From contig NZ_CP022203.1 of NCBI RefSeq assembly GCF_002305895.1, forward strand, positions 1,962,501 to 2,026,500: a stretch of 64,000 nucleotides of DNA, in the 5' to 3' direction. The notes below the pieces were generated by a model. That model searched no databases. It saw only the letters and a program-made list of their open reading frames with translations, and had not been told where the DNA came from. Below are positions 38,263-46,025 of the stretch, piece by piece (position 1 is the first letter of the stretch; each line of letters begins with the position of its first letter). The stretch comes from Corallococcus macrosporus DSM 14697. GTDB taxonomy: Bacteria; Myxococcota; Myxococcia; Myxococcales; Myxococcaceae. A program made the position numbers and the translations under genes.

Positions 38263-38733
38263 ATGCCCGACCCGTCCGTACTCGCCACCTGGGGGCTCCC
38301 GGGGCTGTTCCTCCTCGCGATGCTGGCGGGCTCCATCGTGCCGGTGCCGTCGGAGGCGCTGCTGGCCGCGCTCGTCTACGGCGGGACGGCGCCCGCGACG
38401 GCCGTCCTGATTGCCACCACGGGCAACGTCCTGGGCGCGCTGTCGCTCTACGTCCTGGGGCGCTGGGTGGCGGCCGGCGGCGGCGGCGCCCTGGGGCGCT
38501 GGTACGCGCGGCGCCGTGAGCGGGAGGGGCCCCGCATGCAGCGGGTGGAGGCCTGGACGCGGACGTGGGGCGCGCCCGTGCTCGTCATGTCCTGGCTGCC
38601 CGTGGTGGGAGACGCCTTCGTCATCGCCGGCGGCATGCTGGGGGTGCGGCTGCTGCCCTTCGTCTTCTTCGTCACGGTGGGCAAGGGCCTTCGCTATCTC
38701 GCCGTCGCGCTGTCCGCGGCCGCCGCGCTGTGA
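38263..38733 (+). CDS. VTT/DedA-type small membrane protein (YqaA-like)
   Basis: This 156-residue protein has four to five hydrophobic segments. It contains the VTT-domain features GSIVPVPSEALLAALVYGG, TTGNVLGALSLYVLGRWV and GAPVLVMSWLPVVGDAFVIA, where a Pro/Gly-rich re-entrant loop is expected. YqaA-like proteins are a compact branch of the DedA superfamily linked to lipid handling and membrane homeostasis. The ATG at 38263 is the first that leaves a sensible N-terminus. It is divergent from the ODP gene, with a 222-base gap. Confidence 0.85.
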   Translation: MPDPSVLATWGLPGLFLLAMLAGSIVPVPSEALLAALVYGGTAPATAVLIATTGNVLGALSLYVLGRWVAAGGGGALGRWYARRREREGPRMQRVEAWTRTWGAPVLVMSWLPVVGDAFVIAGGMLGVRLLPFVFFVTVGKGLRYLAVALSAAAAL

Positions 38734-38891
38734 CGCGCGCCGCGCGCGGCTTCACCCATGTTTCACGCAACGCATGACAGTCCCGACTGATAAAGAAGAC
38801 GGGTGAGCATCTCATTCCCCGTGAATCGGGTAGCGTGCGGATGTCTCAGCCGAACCCTCAACCGCTCCTTTCAGGGGCAGGACCGGACATC

Positions 38892-40624
38892 ATGCGTGAC
38901 GACGCAACTCCTTCGAGCCATGGGCTGTCGACCTGGCGGCGACATGCCGCCGCGCTGTTGCTGGCGGTGCTCGCGGCATGTGGTGGCGAGGACCTGGCGG
39001 GGGGCCCGAGGGGCTCGACGGCGCGGACGTCGGGCAGCGGCAGGATGCGCTGGGCGAGGTCCGGCTCCGCCTGCTGGCGGCGAACACGTCCAGCGGCAAC
39101 GGGCAGGACTACGACCCGGGCCACGGCATCCGCATCTTCCAGGGCACGGACGCCGACATCGTGATGATTCAGGAGTTCAACTACAGGTCGAACTCCGCGG
39201 CGGACCTCCGCAGCTTCGTGGACACGGCCTTCGGCACGCAGTTCCACTACTACCGAGAGGGCGGGGCGCAGATTCCCAACGGCATCATCAGCCGCTACCC
39301 CATCATCGCCTCGGGCGAGTGGGATGACCCGTATGTCTCCAACCGCGACTTCGCCTGGGCGCGCATCGACGTGCCGGGCCCGAAGGACCTCTGGGCCATC
39401 AGCGTGCACTTCCTCACCACGAGCAGCGGCAACCGCAACTCGGAGGCCAGCAGCCTGGTCAGCCGCATCCGGGCGAACATCCCCGCGGGTGACTACCTGG
39501 TCGTCGGCGGTGACCTGAACACCGGCAGCCGCAACGAGTCCACCTTCAGCACCCTGTCCCAGGTGGTGCGCACCGCTGGCCCGCACCCGGTGGACAAGAA
39601 CGGCAATGGCAACACCAACGCGGGCCGGAACAGGCCGTATGACCATGTGCTGGTGGACGCCGACCTGTACGCGCACCAGACGTCCGTCGTCATCGGCGGC
39701 AGCACCTTCACCAACGGCCTCGTCGTGGACACGCGCGTGTACTCGCCGCTGAGCGACATCTCCCCCGCGCTCTACGGTGACAGCGCCGCCTCCGGCATGC
39801 AGCACATGGCCGTCATCAAGGACTTCCTCATCCCGGGGGACGGCGCGTCCGGCGATGACGCCTCCGTCACGGTGACGGCGCCCAACGGGGGCGAGAGCTG
39901 GGCCGCGGGCAGCGTGCGCAACATCACCTGGACGTCCACCGGCGTCACGAACGTGAAGCTGGAGTACTCGCTCAACGGCAGCACCTGGAGCACCCTGGCC
40001 GCCAGCACGTCCGCCGCCGCGGGCAGCTACGCGTGGACGGTGCCGTCCAGCGCCACCACCACCGCCCGCGTCCGCATCAGCGACGCGTCCAACGCCAGCG
40101 TCAGCGACACCAGCAACGCGGCCTTCAGCATCACCACGGCCCCCAGCGGCGGCACGGGCAAGGTCCTCATCAACGAGGTGATGGTGAACGAGCCGGGCTC
40201 CAGCGTCGCGGGCGAGTTCGTGGAGCTGGTGAACACGGGCACCGGCGCGGTGGACCTGAGCGGGTGGACGGTGTCCGACGCGGTCAGCGTGCGTCACACC
40301 TTCCCCAGCGGCACCTCGCTGGCGGCCGGCGGCGTCATCGTGGTGTTCGGCGGCGCGGCGGGCATCCCGTCCGGCACGCCCAGCGCGGTGACGGCCTCCA
40401 CGGGCACCCTGGGCCTGTCCAACAGCGGCGACACCGTCACCGTGAAGTCGGCCACCGGCGCGGTGGTGGAGTCCGCGGTGCTGTCCTCCGGGGTGAGCGG
40501 CACGGACGGCGTGTCCGCCAACCGCAACCCGGACCTGGGCGCCACGGCGGCCTTCGTGCTGCACAGCACGCTGTCCAGCCTGAAGTCCTCGCCGGGCCGC
40601 CGCGTCACGGGCGCGGCGTTCTGA
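38892..40624 (+). CDS. Endonuclease/exonuclease/phosphatase-family lipoprotein with lamin-tail domain, frameshifted
   Basis: Two frames together make one protein of about 577 residues. The first (from ATG 38892) encodes a lipoprotein signal ending LLAVLAACGGEDLAGG. The second, offset by one base, carries the body. The join is at a run of six G (38999-39004); a seventh G would give an unbroken LAGGPEGLDGADVG. The body has an exonuclease/endonuclease/phosphatase domain (DADIVMIQEFNY, IISRYPIIA, VVGGDLNTGSRNES, NRPYDHVLVD), a Ser/Thr-rich beta domain (APNGGESWAAGSVRNITWTS), and a C-terminal lamin-tail domain (VLINEVMVNEPG, GEFVELVNTG). It probably acts on extracellular nucleic acid or phosphoesters. 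Disruption, slippage or a read error are all possible. Confidence 0.75.
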
Positions 40625-40700
40625 GACGTCTCCCGTGAAGTCCTCCGGCCCTGCTCCCCGTCCGCGCGGGGAGCGGGGCCGGGTTGCCGCGGGGTGGGCC

Positions 40701-41891
40701 TCAGTGGCGCTCCGGCGGCGTGGGCGACAGGGGCGCGCGCTCACTCGACTCCGCCGGCAGCGTGGACGGACGGATGATGGGGCTCTCCTCGCCGCTGCCC
40801 TGACCGCCTGGCGTGGACGGGTCTCCGGGGCGCGGCGTGGGCCGGCCGTAGTCGCGCTCGTAGATGCGGACCAGGGCCAGGAAGAAGGCGACGATGAGCG
40901 GGCCCAGCAGCAGGCCCACCGTGCCGAACGCGGCCAGGCCTCCGAGCAGCGCGAAGAAGACGATGGCGCCGTGCTGGTGCATGCCGCGCTTGGCCAGGAG
41001 CGGCTTCACGACGTTGTCCACCAGGCCCACCACCACCGTGCCCCAGATGGCCAGGAACAGCGCCGCCCAGGGATGGCCGCTGAAGAACATCAGCGCCGCG
41101 GCGACGAGCACGACGATGGCCGCGCCCACGGCCGGGATGAGCGCCATGAAGAAGGCCACGCCCGCGAAGAAGAGCGAGGCGGGGACGCGGGCGATGAGGA
41201 ACCCGACGAGCGCCGCCGCCGCCTGCACACCCGCGGTGGCCACCGATGACACCAGCACCGCCACGGAGACGCCGCGGAACTCCCGGAGGATTTCCCCCGT
41301 CTGCCCCCGCCGCAGGGGCGACACGCTCTCCAGCCAGCCCACCAGCTTCGCGCCATCCGTCAGCAGGAAGAACAGGGCGATGAGCATCATCACCGTCTGG
41401 AACGCGATGGAGCCGGTGGCCGCCACCACACCCGTCACCGCGCGCGCCGCGGTGCCGCCCTGCGAGCTCACCTGCTGCTGAAGCGTCTCATCGAGCTCGG
41501 CCTGCTCCAGGGGGACGCGCTCCAGCAGCCCATCCACCGCGCCCCGCACCGGGCCGGGCAGCTTGCCAATCAGCCCCTCCACGCCTTCGCGCTGCACCGT
41601 GTCGGAGACGAACTTCACGCCATCGGACACCTCGGTGACGACGAAGGCCGTCAAGCCGCCCAGGGGCAGCAGCAGGGCCAGGATGACCCCCGAGACGATG
41701 ACCCCCGCCGCCAGGCTGTGCCGTCCGCGCAGCCTCCGGCTCAGCCGCGAATAGAGGCCGTAGAAGGTTCCCGCGAGCACCGCGGCCAGGAAGAAGGCCT
41801 TGGCAAGCGGGCGGACCACCAGGGCCAGCAGGATGATGGACAGGATGATGAGGCCGGTGAACACACGCCGGGCGGTCTGCTCGGTTGCCAT
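40701..41891 (-). CDS. AI-2E family transporter (PerM/YdiK-like)
   Basis: This 396-residue membrane protein has about eight hydrophobic segments. The arrangement is typical: two N-terminal helices (GLIILSIILLALVVRPLAKA), a mid-protein soluble helical part (residues ~105-175), then the conserved ALIPAVGAAIVVLVAAALM and LAIWGTVVVGLVDNVVKPLL segments. Family members move varied small solutes or ions, and the autoinducer-2 assignment is only a family name. A Pro/Ser-rich C-terminal tail of ~45 residues is cytoplasmic. The ATG at 41891 starts MATEQTARRV. Confidence 0.88.
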   Translation of the reverse strand: MATEQTARRVFTGLIILSIILLALVVRPLAKAFFLAAVLAGTFYGLYSRLSRRLRGRHSLAAGVIVSGVILALLLPLGGLTAFVVTEVSDGVKFVSDTVQREGVEGLIGKLPGPVRGAVDGLLERVPLEQAELDETLQQQVSSQGGTAARAVTGVVAATGSIAFQTVMMLIALFFLLTDGAKLVGWLESVSPLRRGQTGEILREFRGVSVAVLVSSVATAGVQAAAALVGFLIARVPASLFFAGVAFFMALIPAVGAAIVVLVAAALMFFSGHPWAALFLAIWGTVVVGLVDNVVKPLLAKRGMHQHGAIVFFALLGGLAAFGTVGLLLGPLIVAFFLALVRIYERDYGRPTPRPGDPSTPGGQGSGEESPIIRPSTLPAESSERAPLSPTPPERH

Positions 41892-42012
41892 GCCCGTCAA
41901 GGTAGGGCTGCCTTCATGGAAGGGTAGGGACGGGCGGCGCTTTGGCCTGCCCGCCTGCCGTGCCGCCAAGAAGGCTTGGGCCTGGACGCAAGGCGGCTAG
42001 AGTGGGCGCGCC

Positions 42013-42429
42013 ATGCCGCCCTTCGACTCCCCCCCATTCACCGTCTGGTTGCTCCAGGCGCTCTGCGCTGTCTTCCTGGCCATCCTCTTCCTCCAGTCGG
42101 GCCTCGACAAGGTCATCGACTGGAAGGGAAACCTGGGGTGGCTCACCGGCCACTTCGCCAAGAGCCCGCTGCGCGGCGTGGTGCCCCTGATGCTGGCCAC
42201 CATCACCCTGCTGGAGCTGGCGGCGGGCGCGCTCAGCGCCGCGGGCCTGGTGGCGCTGGTGGCCACGGGCAGCGCGGCGCTGGCCTTCTGGGGCGCGCTG
42301 CTCTCCGCGGTGTCGCTGGTGGCGCTCTTCTTCGGCCAGCGGATGGCGAAGGACTACGCCGGCGCGGGCGGGCTGGTGCCCTACTTCCTGCTGACGCTGG
42401 TGGCCGTGTACGTCACCCGCCTGGGCTGA
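42013..42429 (+). CDS. DoxX family membrane protein
   Basis: This 138-residue protein has four membrane helices. The first carries the DoxX-type LFLQSGLDKVIDW motif, and ATITLLELAAGALSAAGL follows. Family members occur in respiratory and thiosulfate-related complexes, but many, like this, are of unknown role. The stop codon falls in the left arm of a hairpin whose right arm holds the stop of the convergent thrE-like gene. A ribosome-binding site is not strong. Confidence 0.85.
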   Translation: MPPFDSPPFTVWLLQALCAVFLAILFLQSGLDKVIDWKGNLGWLTGHFAKSPLRGVVPLMLATITLLELAAGALSAAGLVALVATGSAALAFWGALLSAVSLVALFFGQRMAKDYAGAGGLVPYFLLTLVAVYVTRLG

Positions 42430-42446
42430 GGCGGCGCGGCGCCTCA
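42427..42446. terminator. Hairpin built from the two converging stop codons
   Basis: TGAGGCG / CGCCTCA forms a perfect seven-base stem around a six-base loop. Its outermost three bases on each side are the TGA stop codons of the doxX-like and thrE-like genes. There is no T-run, so it may be a weak bidirectional terminator or may stabilise the transcript ends. Confidence 0.4.
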
Positions 42447-43703
42447 GAGCACCTTGCGCGTGGGGACCAGGGCGTTGGCGGACAGCAGCCCGGCCACCAG
42501 CGCCACGGCCACCATCAGCATGGAGAAGGCCGTGTCCACGCCGGCCACCACGTCCCGCTCCAGCAGGGAGGACAGGCTGCGGAAGCCGACGCTGCCGGGC
42601 ACCAGCAGCATGAGCCCGGGCACCAGCGTGGTGATGGAGGGCTTGTTGCGCAGCCGGGCCAGCGCGTTGCTGCCCATGGCCAGCAGCAGCGAGCCCACGA
42701 AGGCGCCCAACTGCGCCCCCAGCAGCAGCGAGCCCAGCCGGGCCCCCGCGAACGCGAAGGTGCAGGCGCCGGCAATCCATCCCCAGTCCCGGGGGCGCGC
42801 GCGGAAGAGCACGCACACCGCGAAGATGGCCACCAGCAGCATGGGGAGCTGGGTCCAGTCCGGCGGCGCGGGCGGCAGCGGCGCGACGGGCGGCGCGGGC
42901 AGCACCAGCGACAGCCGGCTGCCCAGGGCCACCCCGAAGCCCAGTTGGAGGAAGACGAGCGCCGCCGCGGTGAGCCGCGAGGTGCCGGAGATGAGGTTGC
43001 GCGTGGCCAGCTCGTTGATGGCCACCGTCAGCGACAGGCCTGGCAGCAGGACGATGAGGCCCGCCAGCGTGGCCACCTGGGCGGAGAGGGGCCCCATCAG
43101 GCTCGCGGCCACCGCGGCGACGGCGGAGGACAGGATGGCGGCCACCGGCTCCAGCACCCGCGCCGTGGTGGGCTGCTTCCGGGTGAGCACCCCCAGCGCG
43201 CCGATGAGCAGGCTGCTGAACGCCGCCACCGCCATCTCCTTGAGCCCGCCGCCGAACAGCCGCCCCGCGGCGCCGCCCGCCAGGGTCCAGCACAGGAGCT
43301 GGAGCGCCGGGCCGAAGCGGTCGGGCTGCGCGAGGATGGCCTCCACCCGCTGGGCGCCCTCGGCGGGCGGCACCTGGCCGTGGATGACGTCGTCCGCCAG
43401 CGAGTCCAGCAGCGCCAGCCGCTCCAGGTCCATGTCGCCCGGCTCCACGCGGACCAGCGAGGTGCGCAGCGCCTCCGGCGGCCCGAACGACGAGAAGATG
43501 GACGTGGGCGTGGAGAAGAAGCGCCCCTCCAGGCCGAAGCGCTCCGACACGCGCTGCATCAGCAGCTCCAGGCGGTGGGCGGGCGTGCCGTAGCGGTGCA
43601 GCGCCTCGCCCAGCCGGATGGTGAAGGCGACGGCGGCGCCCGGCGGCGGGGGATGGCTGGCGGCGGTGAGGAGCTCTGGAGGGACGGCCACGGCCGCGCA
43701 CAT
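42444..43703 (-). CDS. Threonine/serine exporter family protein (ThrE-like)
   Basis: This protein of about 419 residues combines an N-terminal cytoplasmic domain (AVAFTIRLGEALHRYGTPAH, FFSTPTSIFSSFG) and about ten membrane helices, as in ThrE where both halves are one polypeptide. The conserved ALVFLQLGFG-type helices and the C-terminal LLVPGSVGFRSLSSLL segment match the family. It probably exports Thr/Ser or related amino acids. The ATG at 43703 is preferred over a TTG eight codons upstream. Confidence 0.9.
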   Translation of the reverse strand: MCAAVAVPPELLTAASHPPPPGAAVAFTIRLGEALHRYGTPAHRLELLMQRVSERFGLEGRFFSTPTSIFSSFGPPEALRTSLVRVEPGDMDLERLALLDSLADDVIHGQVPPAEGAQRVEAILAQPDRFGPALQLLCWTLAGGAAGRLFGGGLKEMAVAAFSSLLIGALGVLTRKQPTTARVLEPVAAILSSAVAAVAASLMGPLSAQVATLAGLIVLLPGLSLTVAINELATRNLISGTSRLTAAALVFLQLGFGVALGSRLSLVLPAPPVAPLPPAPPDWTQLPMLLVAIFAVCVLFRARPRDWGWIAGACTFAFAGARLGSLLLGAQLGAFVGSLLLAMGSNALARLRNKPSITTLVPGLMLLVPGSVGFRSLSSLLERDVVAGVDTAFSMLMVAVALVAGLLSANALVPTRKVL

Positions 43704-43737
43704 GGCAGAGGCCCTGGGCCGAGTCAAACGGCGGCGA

Positions 43738-43772
43738 GGCAGGCCCCCGCGCGCCGGGGGCGCCCGCCTGCC
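43738..43772. terminator. Terminator-like hairpin downstream of the DUF3618 operon
   Basis: GGCAGGC / GCCTGCC (43738-43744 with 43766-43772) encloses a second GC-rich inverted repeat. It lies between the DUF3618 gene end (43841) and the thrE-like start. There is no clear T-run, so the termination role is tentative. Confidence 0.4.
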
Positions 43773-43840
43773 CTGGGCCCGGCGCCTTCCGCGGTCAATG
43801 TCGCTTGTTCAGGTCTCCTGGGTGCCTGGGGCTCCGCCCT

Positions 43841-44854
43841 TCAATGCGTTTTCCTTGAATCCTCCTGGCGGGTGGTCTCCACGCGGCTCGCGCTGACGCT
43901 GGAGGCCTCGGACGGCGCCAGGGCCGGGCCCCCCACACCGCCAGACGCTGGCTGTTCCTCTCCCTGGAGCTTCTCGTGGAGTTGCCCGCCGAGCTGGGAG
44001 ACCCCCTCCTTCGCGCGGCGCTTCGCGGGCTCGACGAGCTTGCGCTCCTGTCCCGTCACCGGCAGCAGGGTGGAGGCCAGCATGCCCAGCGTGATGCCGC
44101 CCACGGCCAACAGCAGGGGCTGCTCATCCGCCGTGCGGTCGAACCAGTCGGACGCTCGATGCTGGACGTCCTCACGCGAGGGCACCCGCTCCCGCATGTG
44201 GGACGCCCGCTCGCGGGCCTTGTGGACGACGTCCGTGGTGCGCTCCCGAAGCTCGGTGGCCTTGTCGGCCGCTCTGCCCTTCACCTCGTGCGCCTTGTCG
44301 CTGGCGCTGGCCCTCATGCCGGCGAGGGCTTCCTCGCCGCCCGCCCGCCGCTCCGGGATGCCGCCGATGCCCGCCCCCAGGGCCTCTTCCCGGGTGGAGC
44401 GCAGGTCATCCCGGCCGGCGCGCGGGCCGTCGTAGCGCCACCGTTCGTCCCTTCCCCCATCGGACTCGTCGTACTGGCGCGCCGCGCGTCGGGTGAAGGC
44501 CTTGCGCATCAAGGCCGAACCCACGCCCGCTCCCACGAGGGCGCCCAGCAAGCTCCAGCCCTTGGGGGTATCGGCCCGCTCCTTCAACTCCATGCTCCTC
44601 TGCATGACTGTCTCCCTGGCCTGCGTCTTGAGTTCCGTGGCTTTCTCCACGGCGGCCTCCTTCGCGTGCTGCTTGAGCTCGGTGGCCTTGTGCGTGGCGA
44701 CCTCGCGGGCACGCTCCTTCAGCGCGGCTGCCTTCTCGCTCGCGAGCGCCTTCAACCGGTCGGGCTCCGCCCTCCGGGCCAGCTCGTCCGCGAGGTGGCT
44801 CATGCGTGCCCGTGAATCTGCGATTTCATGGCGTGCGCGGTCCTGCTCGCCCAT
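43841..44854 (-). CDS. DUF3618-like coiled-coil membrane protein
   Basis: This 337-residue protein starts with the DUF3618 motif RARHEIADSRARMSHLADEL. A long charged helix rich in Ala/Glu/Lys follows, containing repeats such as KATELK. It then has a glycine-zipper-like hydrophobic segment (LLGALVGAGVGSALM), a second charged helix, and another hydrophobic stretch (LLLAVGGITLGMLASTLL). It looks like an envelope or membrane-shaping protein. It overlaps the holin-like gene upstream by ~55 bases and is the last of a three-gene operon. No enzymatic motif is visible. Confidence 0.8.
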   Translation of the reverse strand: MGEQDRARHEIADSRARMSHLADELARRAEPDRLKALASEKAAALKERAREVATHKATELKQHAKEAAVEKATELKTQARETVMQRSMELKERADTPKGWSLLGALVGAGVGSALMRKAFTRRAARQYDESDGGRDERWRYDGPRAGRDDLRSTREEALGAGIGGIPERRAGGEEALAGMRASASDKAHEVKGRAADKATELRERTTDVVHKARERASHMRERVPSREDVQHRASDWFDRTADEQPLLLAVGGITLGMLASTLLPVTGQERKLVEPAKRRAKEGVSQLGGQLHEKLQGEEQPASGGVGGPALAPSEASSVSASRVETTRQEDSRKTH

Positions 44855-45228
44855 TGCCCGTCCTCCTTGAGGGTTTGAATCGTTCTTTCAGGCCCATGGA
44901 CCTGCTTCATCCGCTGGAGCCCGCTCCAGGCGACGCCGCCGCCCACGGCGAGCAGCACCACCGCGACGATGAGCGCGGAGGCCCAGAGGGGCAGGGCCTC
45001 GGCCAGCGCCGCCACCAGGAAGGCGACGAAGGTGAGGGCGCCCAGGAGCAGCACCACGCCTCCGCCCGCCAGCAGCCTCGCGCCGGCCGACGCCTTCCTT
45101 GCTTCCGCGCGCAGCTCGGTGCGCGCCAGGGACACCTCGGCGCGAACCAGGCGGCGTGCCTGCGCGGTGAACTCCGAGAAGAGCGCGCCAAAACCGTCCG
45201 CGCCCTGATGGGGAATCGTGGGTTCCAT
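44800..45228 (-). CDS. Phage holin family (DUF1469) membrane protein
   Basis: This 142-residue protein has an N-terminal amphipathic helix (FTAQARRLVRAEVSLARTEL) and two close hydrophobic segments (RLLAGGGVVLLLGALTFVAF and ALIVAVVLLAVGGGVAWSGL). This is the usual YqjE/DUF1469 shape, found in many bacterial envelope-stress operons and not a sign of prophage. It lies between a small membrane-anchored protein and the DUF3618 protein on the minus strand. Confidence 0.85.
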   Translation of the reverse strand: MEPTIPHQGADGFGALFSEFTAQARRLVRAEVSLARTELRAEARKASAGARLLAGGGVVLLLGALTFVAFLVAALAEALPLWASALIVAVVLLAVGGGVAWSGLQRMKQVHGPERTIQTLKEDGQWASRTAHAMKSQIHGHA

Positions 45229-45242
45229 CCCTGGCGCTCCCC

Positions 45243-45656
45243 TCAGGCCTTGATGAGCCGGCCAAGCGCGAAGCCCGCCGCCACGCAGCCCGCGATGAAG
45301 AGCCCCGGCCGCTCGCGCACCCGGGACTGGGCATCCGCGAGCAGCTCGTCGGTGGTTTCGTTCTCGAGTCGTTCGGACGTGCGGCGCAGCAGCCCCGCCG
45401 CGCCGCCGAGCAGCGGCCGCGCCACCTTCGCCTCGTCCCTGTCCGAGAGGCTCTCCAGCGTGGAGACGAATCCCCGAATGCCCTTGGCCAGGTCTCCCCG
45501 GCGGCTTTCCACCTGGTGGTAGACGCGCTCCTTCGCGGCGCTGCCCAGTTGCTTCGCCTGCTCCTTGCCAGCCTGTCCGAGCCCGGACGCGGGGCCTCCT
45601 TCCGGGCGCTGCGCGTACCTGCTGCCTTGAATGCTGCCGTCACTGACGCTTCCCAT
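45243..45656 (-). CDS. Small membrane-anchored protein, first gene of the DUF3618/holin operon
   Basis: This 137-residue protein has a Gly/Gln-rich start. A charged helical region follows (EQAKQLGSAAKERVYHQVES, GIRGFVSTLESLSDRDEAKV), then a C-terminal hydrophobic segment RPGLFIAGCVAAGFALGRLI. The pattern resembles the small helical proteins that accompany DUF1469 and DUF3618 genes in many bacteria. The ATG at 45656 starts the charged part; longer frames upstream are unlikely. It stands 14 bases before the holin-like gene. Confidence 0.75.
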   Translation of the reverse strand: MGSVSDGSIQGSRYAQRPEGGPASGLGQAGKEQAKQLGSAAKERVYHQVESRRGDLAKGIRGFVSTLESLSDRDEAKVARPLLGGAAGLLRRTSERLENETTDELLADAQSRVRERPGLFIAGCVAAGFALGRLIKA

Positions 45657-45846
45657 GCTGACTCCTTCCGGTTCAGGGGGACTGGCGCGGGGCTTCACCC
45701 TGCCGGGTGCCCGCGCGCATTCGCTTCTGAAGGTAGACATGCTGCATGGCTGGCCTGGACGGAGCCTGATACGGAGGCAGGTGGGCGTTGGAGAGTGCAG
45801 GCGCCGGCGGCTGGAATGAGAGCGGCGTCCGGGGACGGAGGTCCGG

Positions 45847-46014
45847 GTGGACGGGCAGGTCCAGCGCCTGGAGGCTCCCATGCTGGCACTGGGGTTCCAC
45901 GGCTCGGACGCGGAAGGCGTGGGCACCGTTTTCGAGCGGCACCTGCCCGGGCGCGACGTGGCCGAGGGCGCGTGGCGGTTGCTGACGGACGGCGGGCGTG
46001 GCCGTCACGTGTAG
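45847..46014 (+). CDS. Small protein of 55 residues, function unknown
   Basis: A GTG-started frame with GGAGG exactly five bases upstream encodes a 55-residue, protein-like sequence (landmarks VQRLEAPMLALGFHGSDA, FERHLPGRDVAEGAWRLL). It ends ten bases before the ATG of the membrane glycosyltransferase-like gene and would be cotranscribed with it. The composition is not like the Arg/Pro-rich noise of the other frames. There is a stop 30 bases before the GTG in this frame, so it is not the tail of a longer intact gene. It could still be a decayed remnant. Confidence 0.5.
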   Translation: MDGQVQRLEAPMLALGFHGSDAEGVGTVFERHLPGRDVAEGAWRLLTDGGRGRHV

Positions 46015-46025
46015 ACTGCCTGGCC

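Noticed and set aside
44800-45228. Prophage remnant suggested by the holin-type protein
   Set aside because: DUF1469 holin-family proteins are common in ordinary envelope operons. No integrase, capsid or lysis genes are near, and the flanking genes are the usual DUF3618-type partners.
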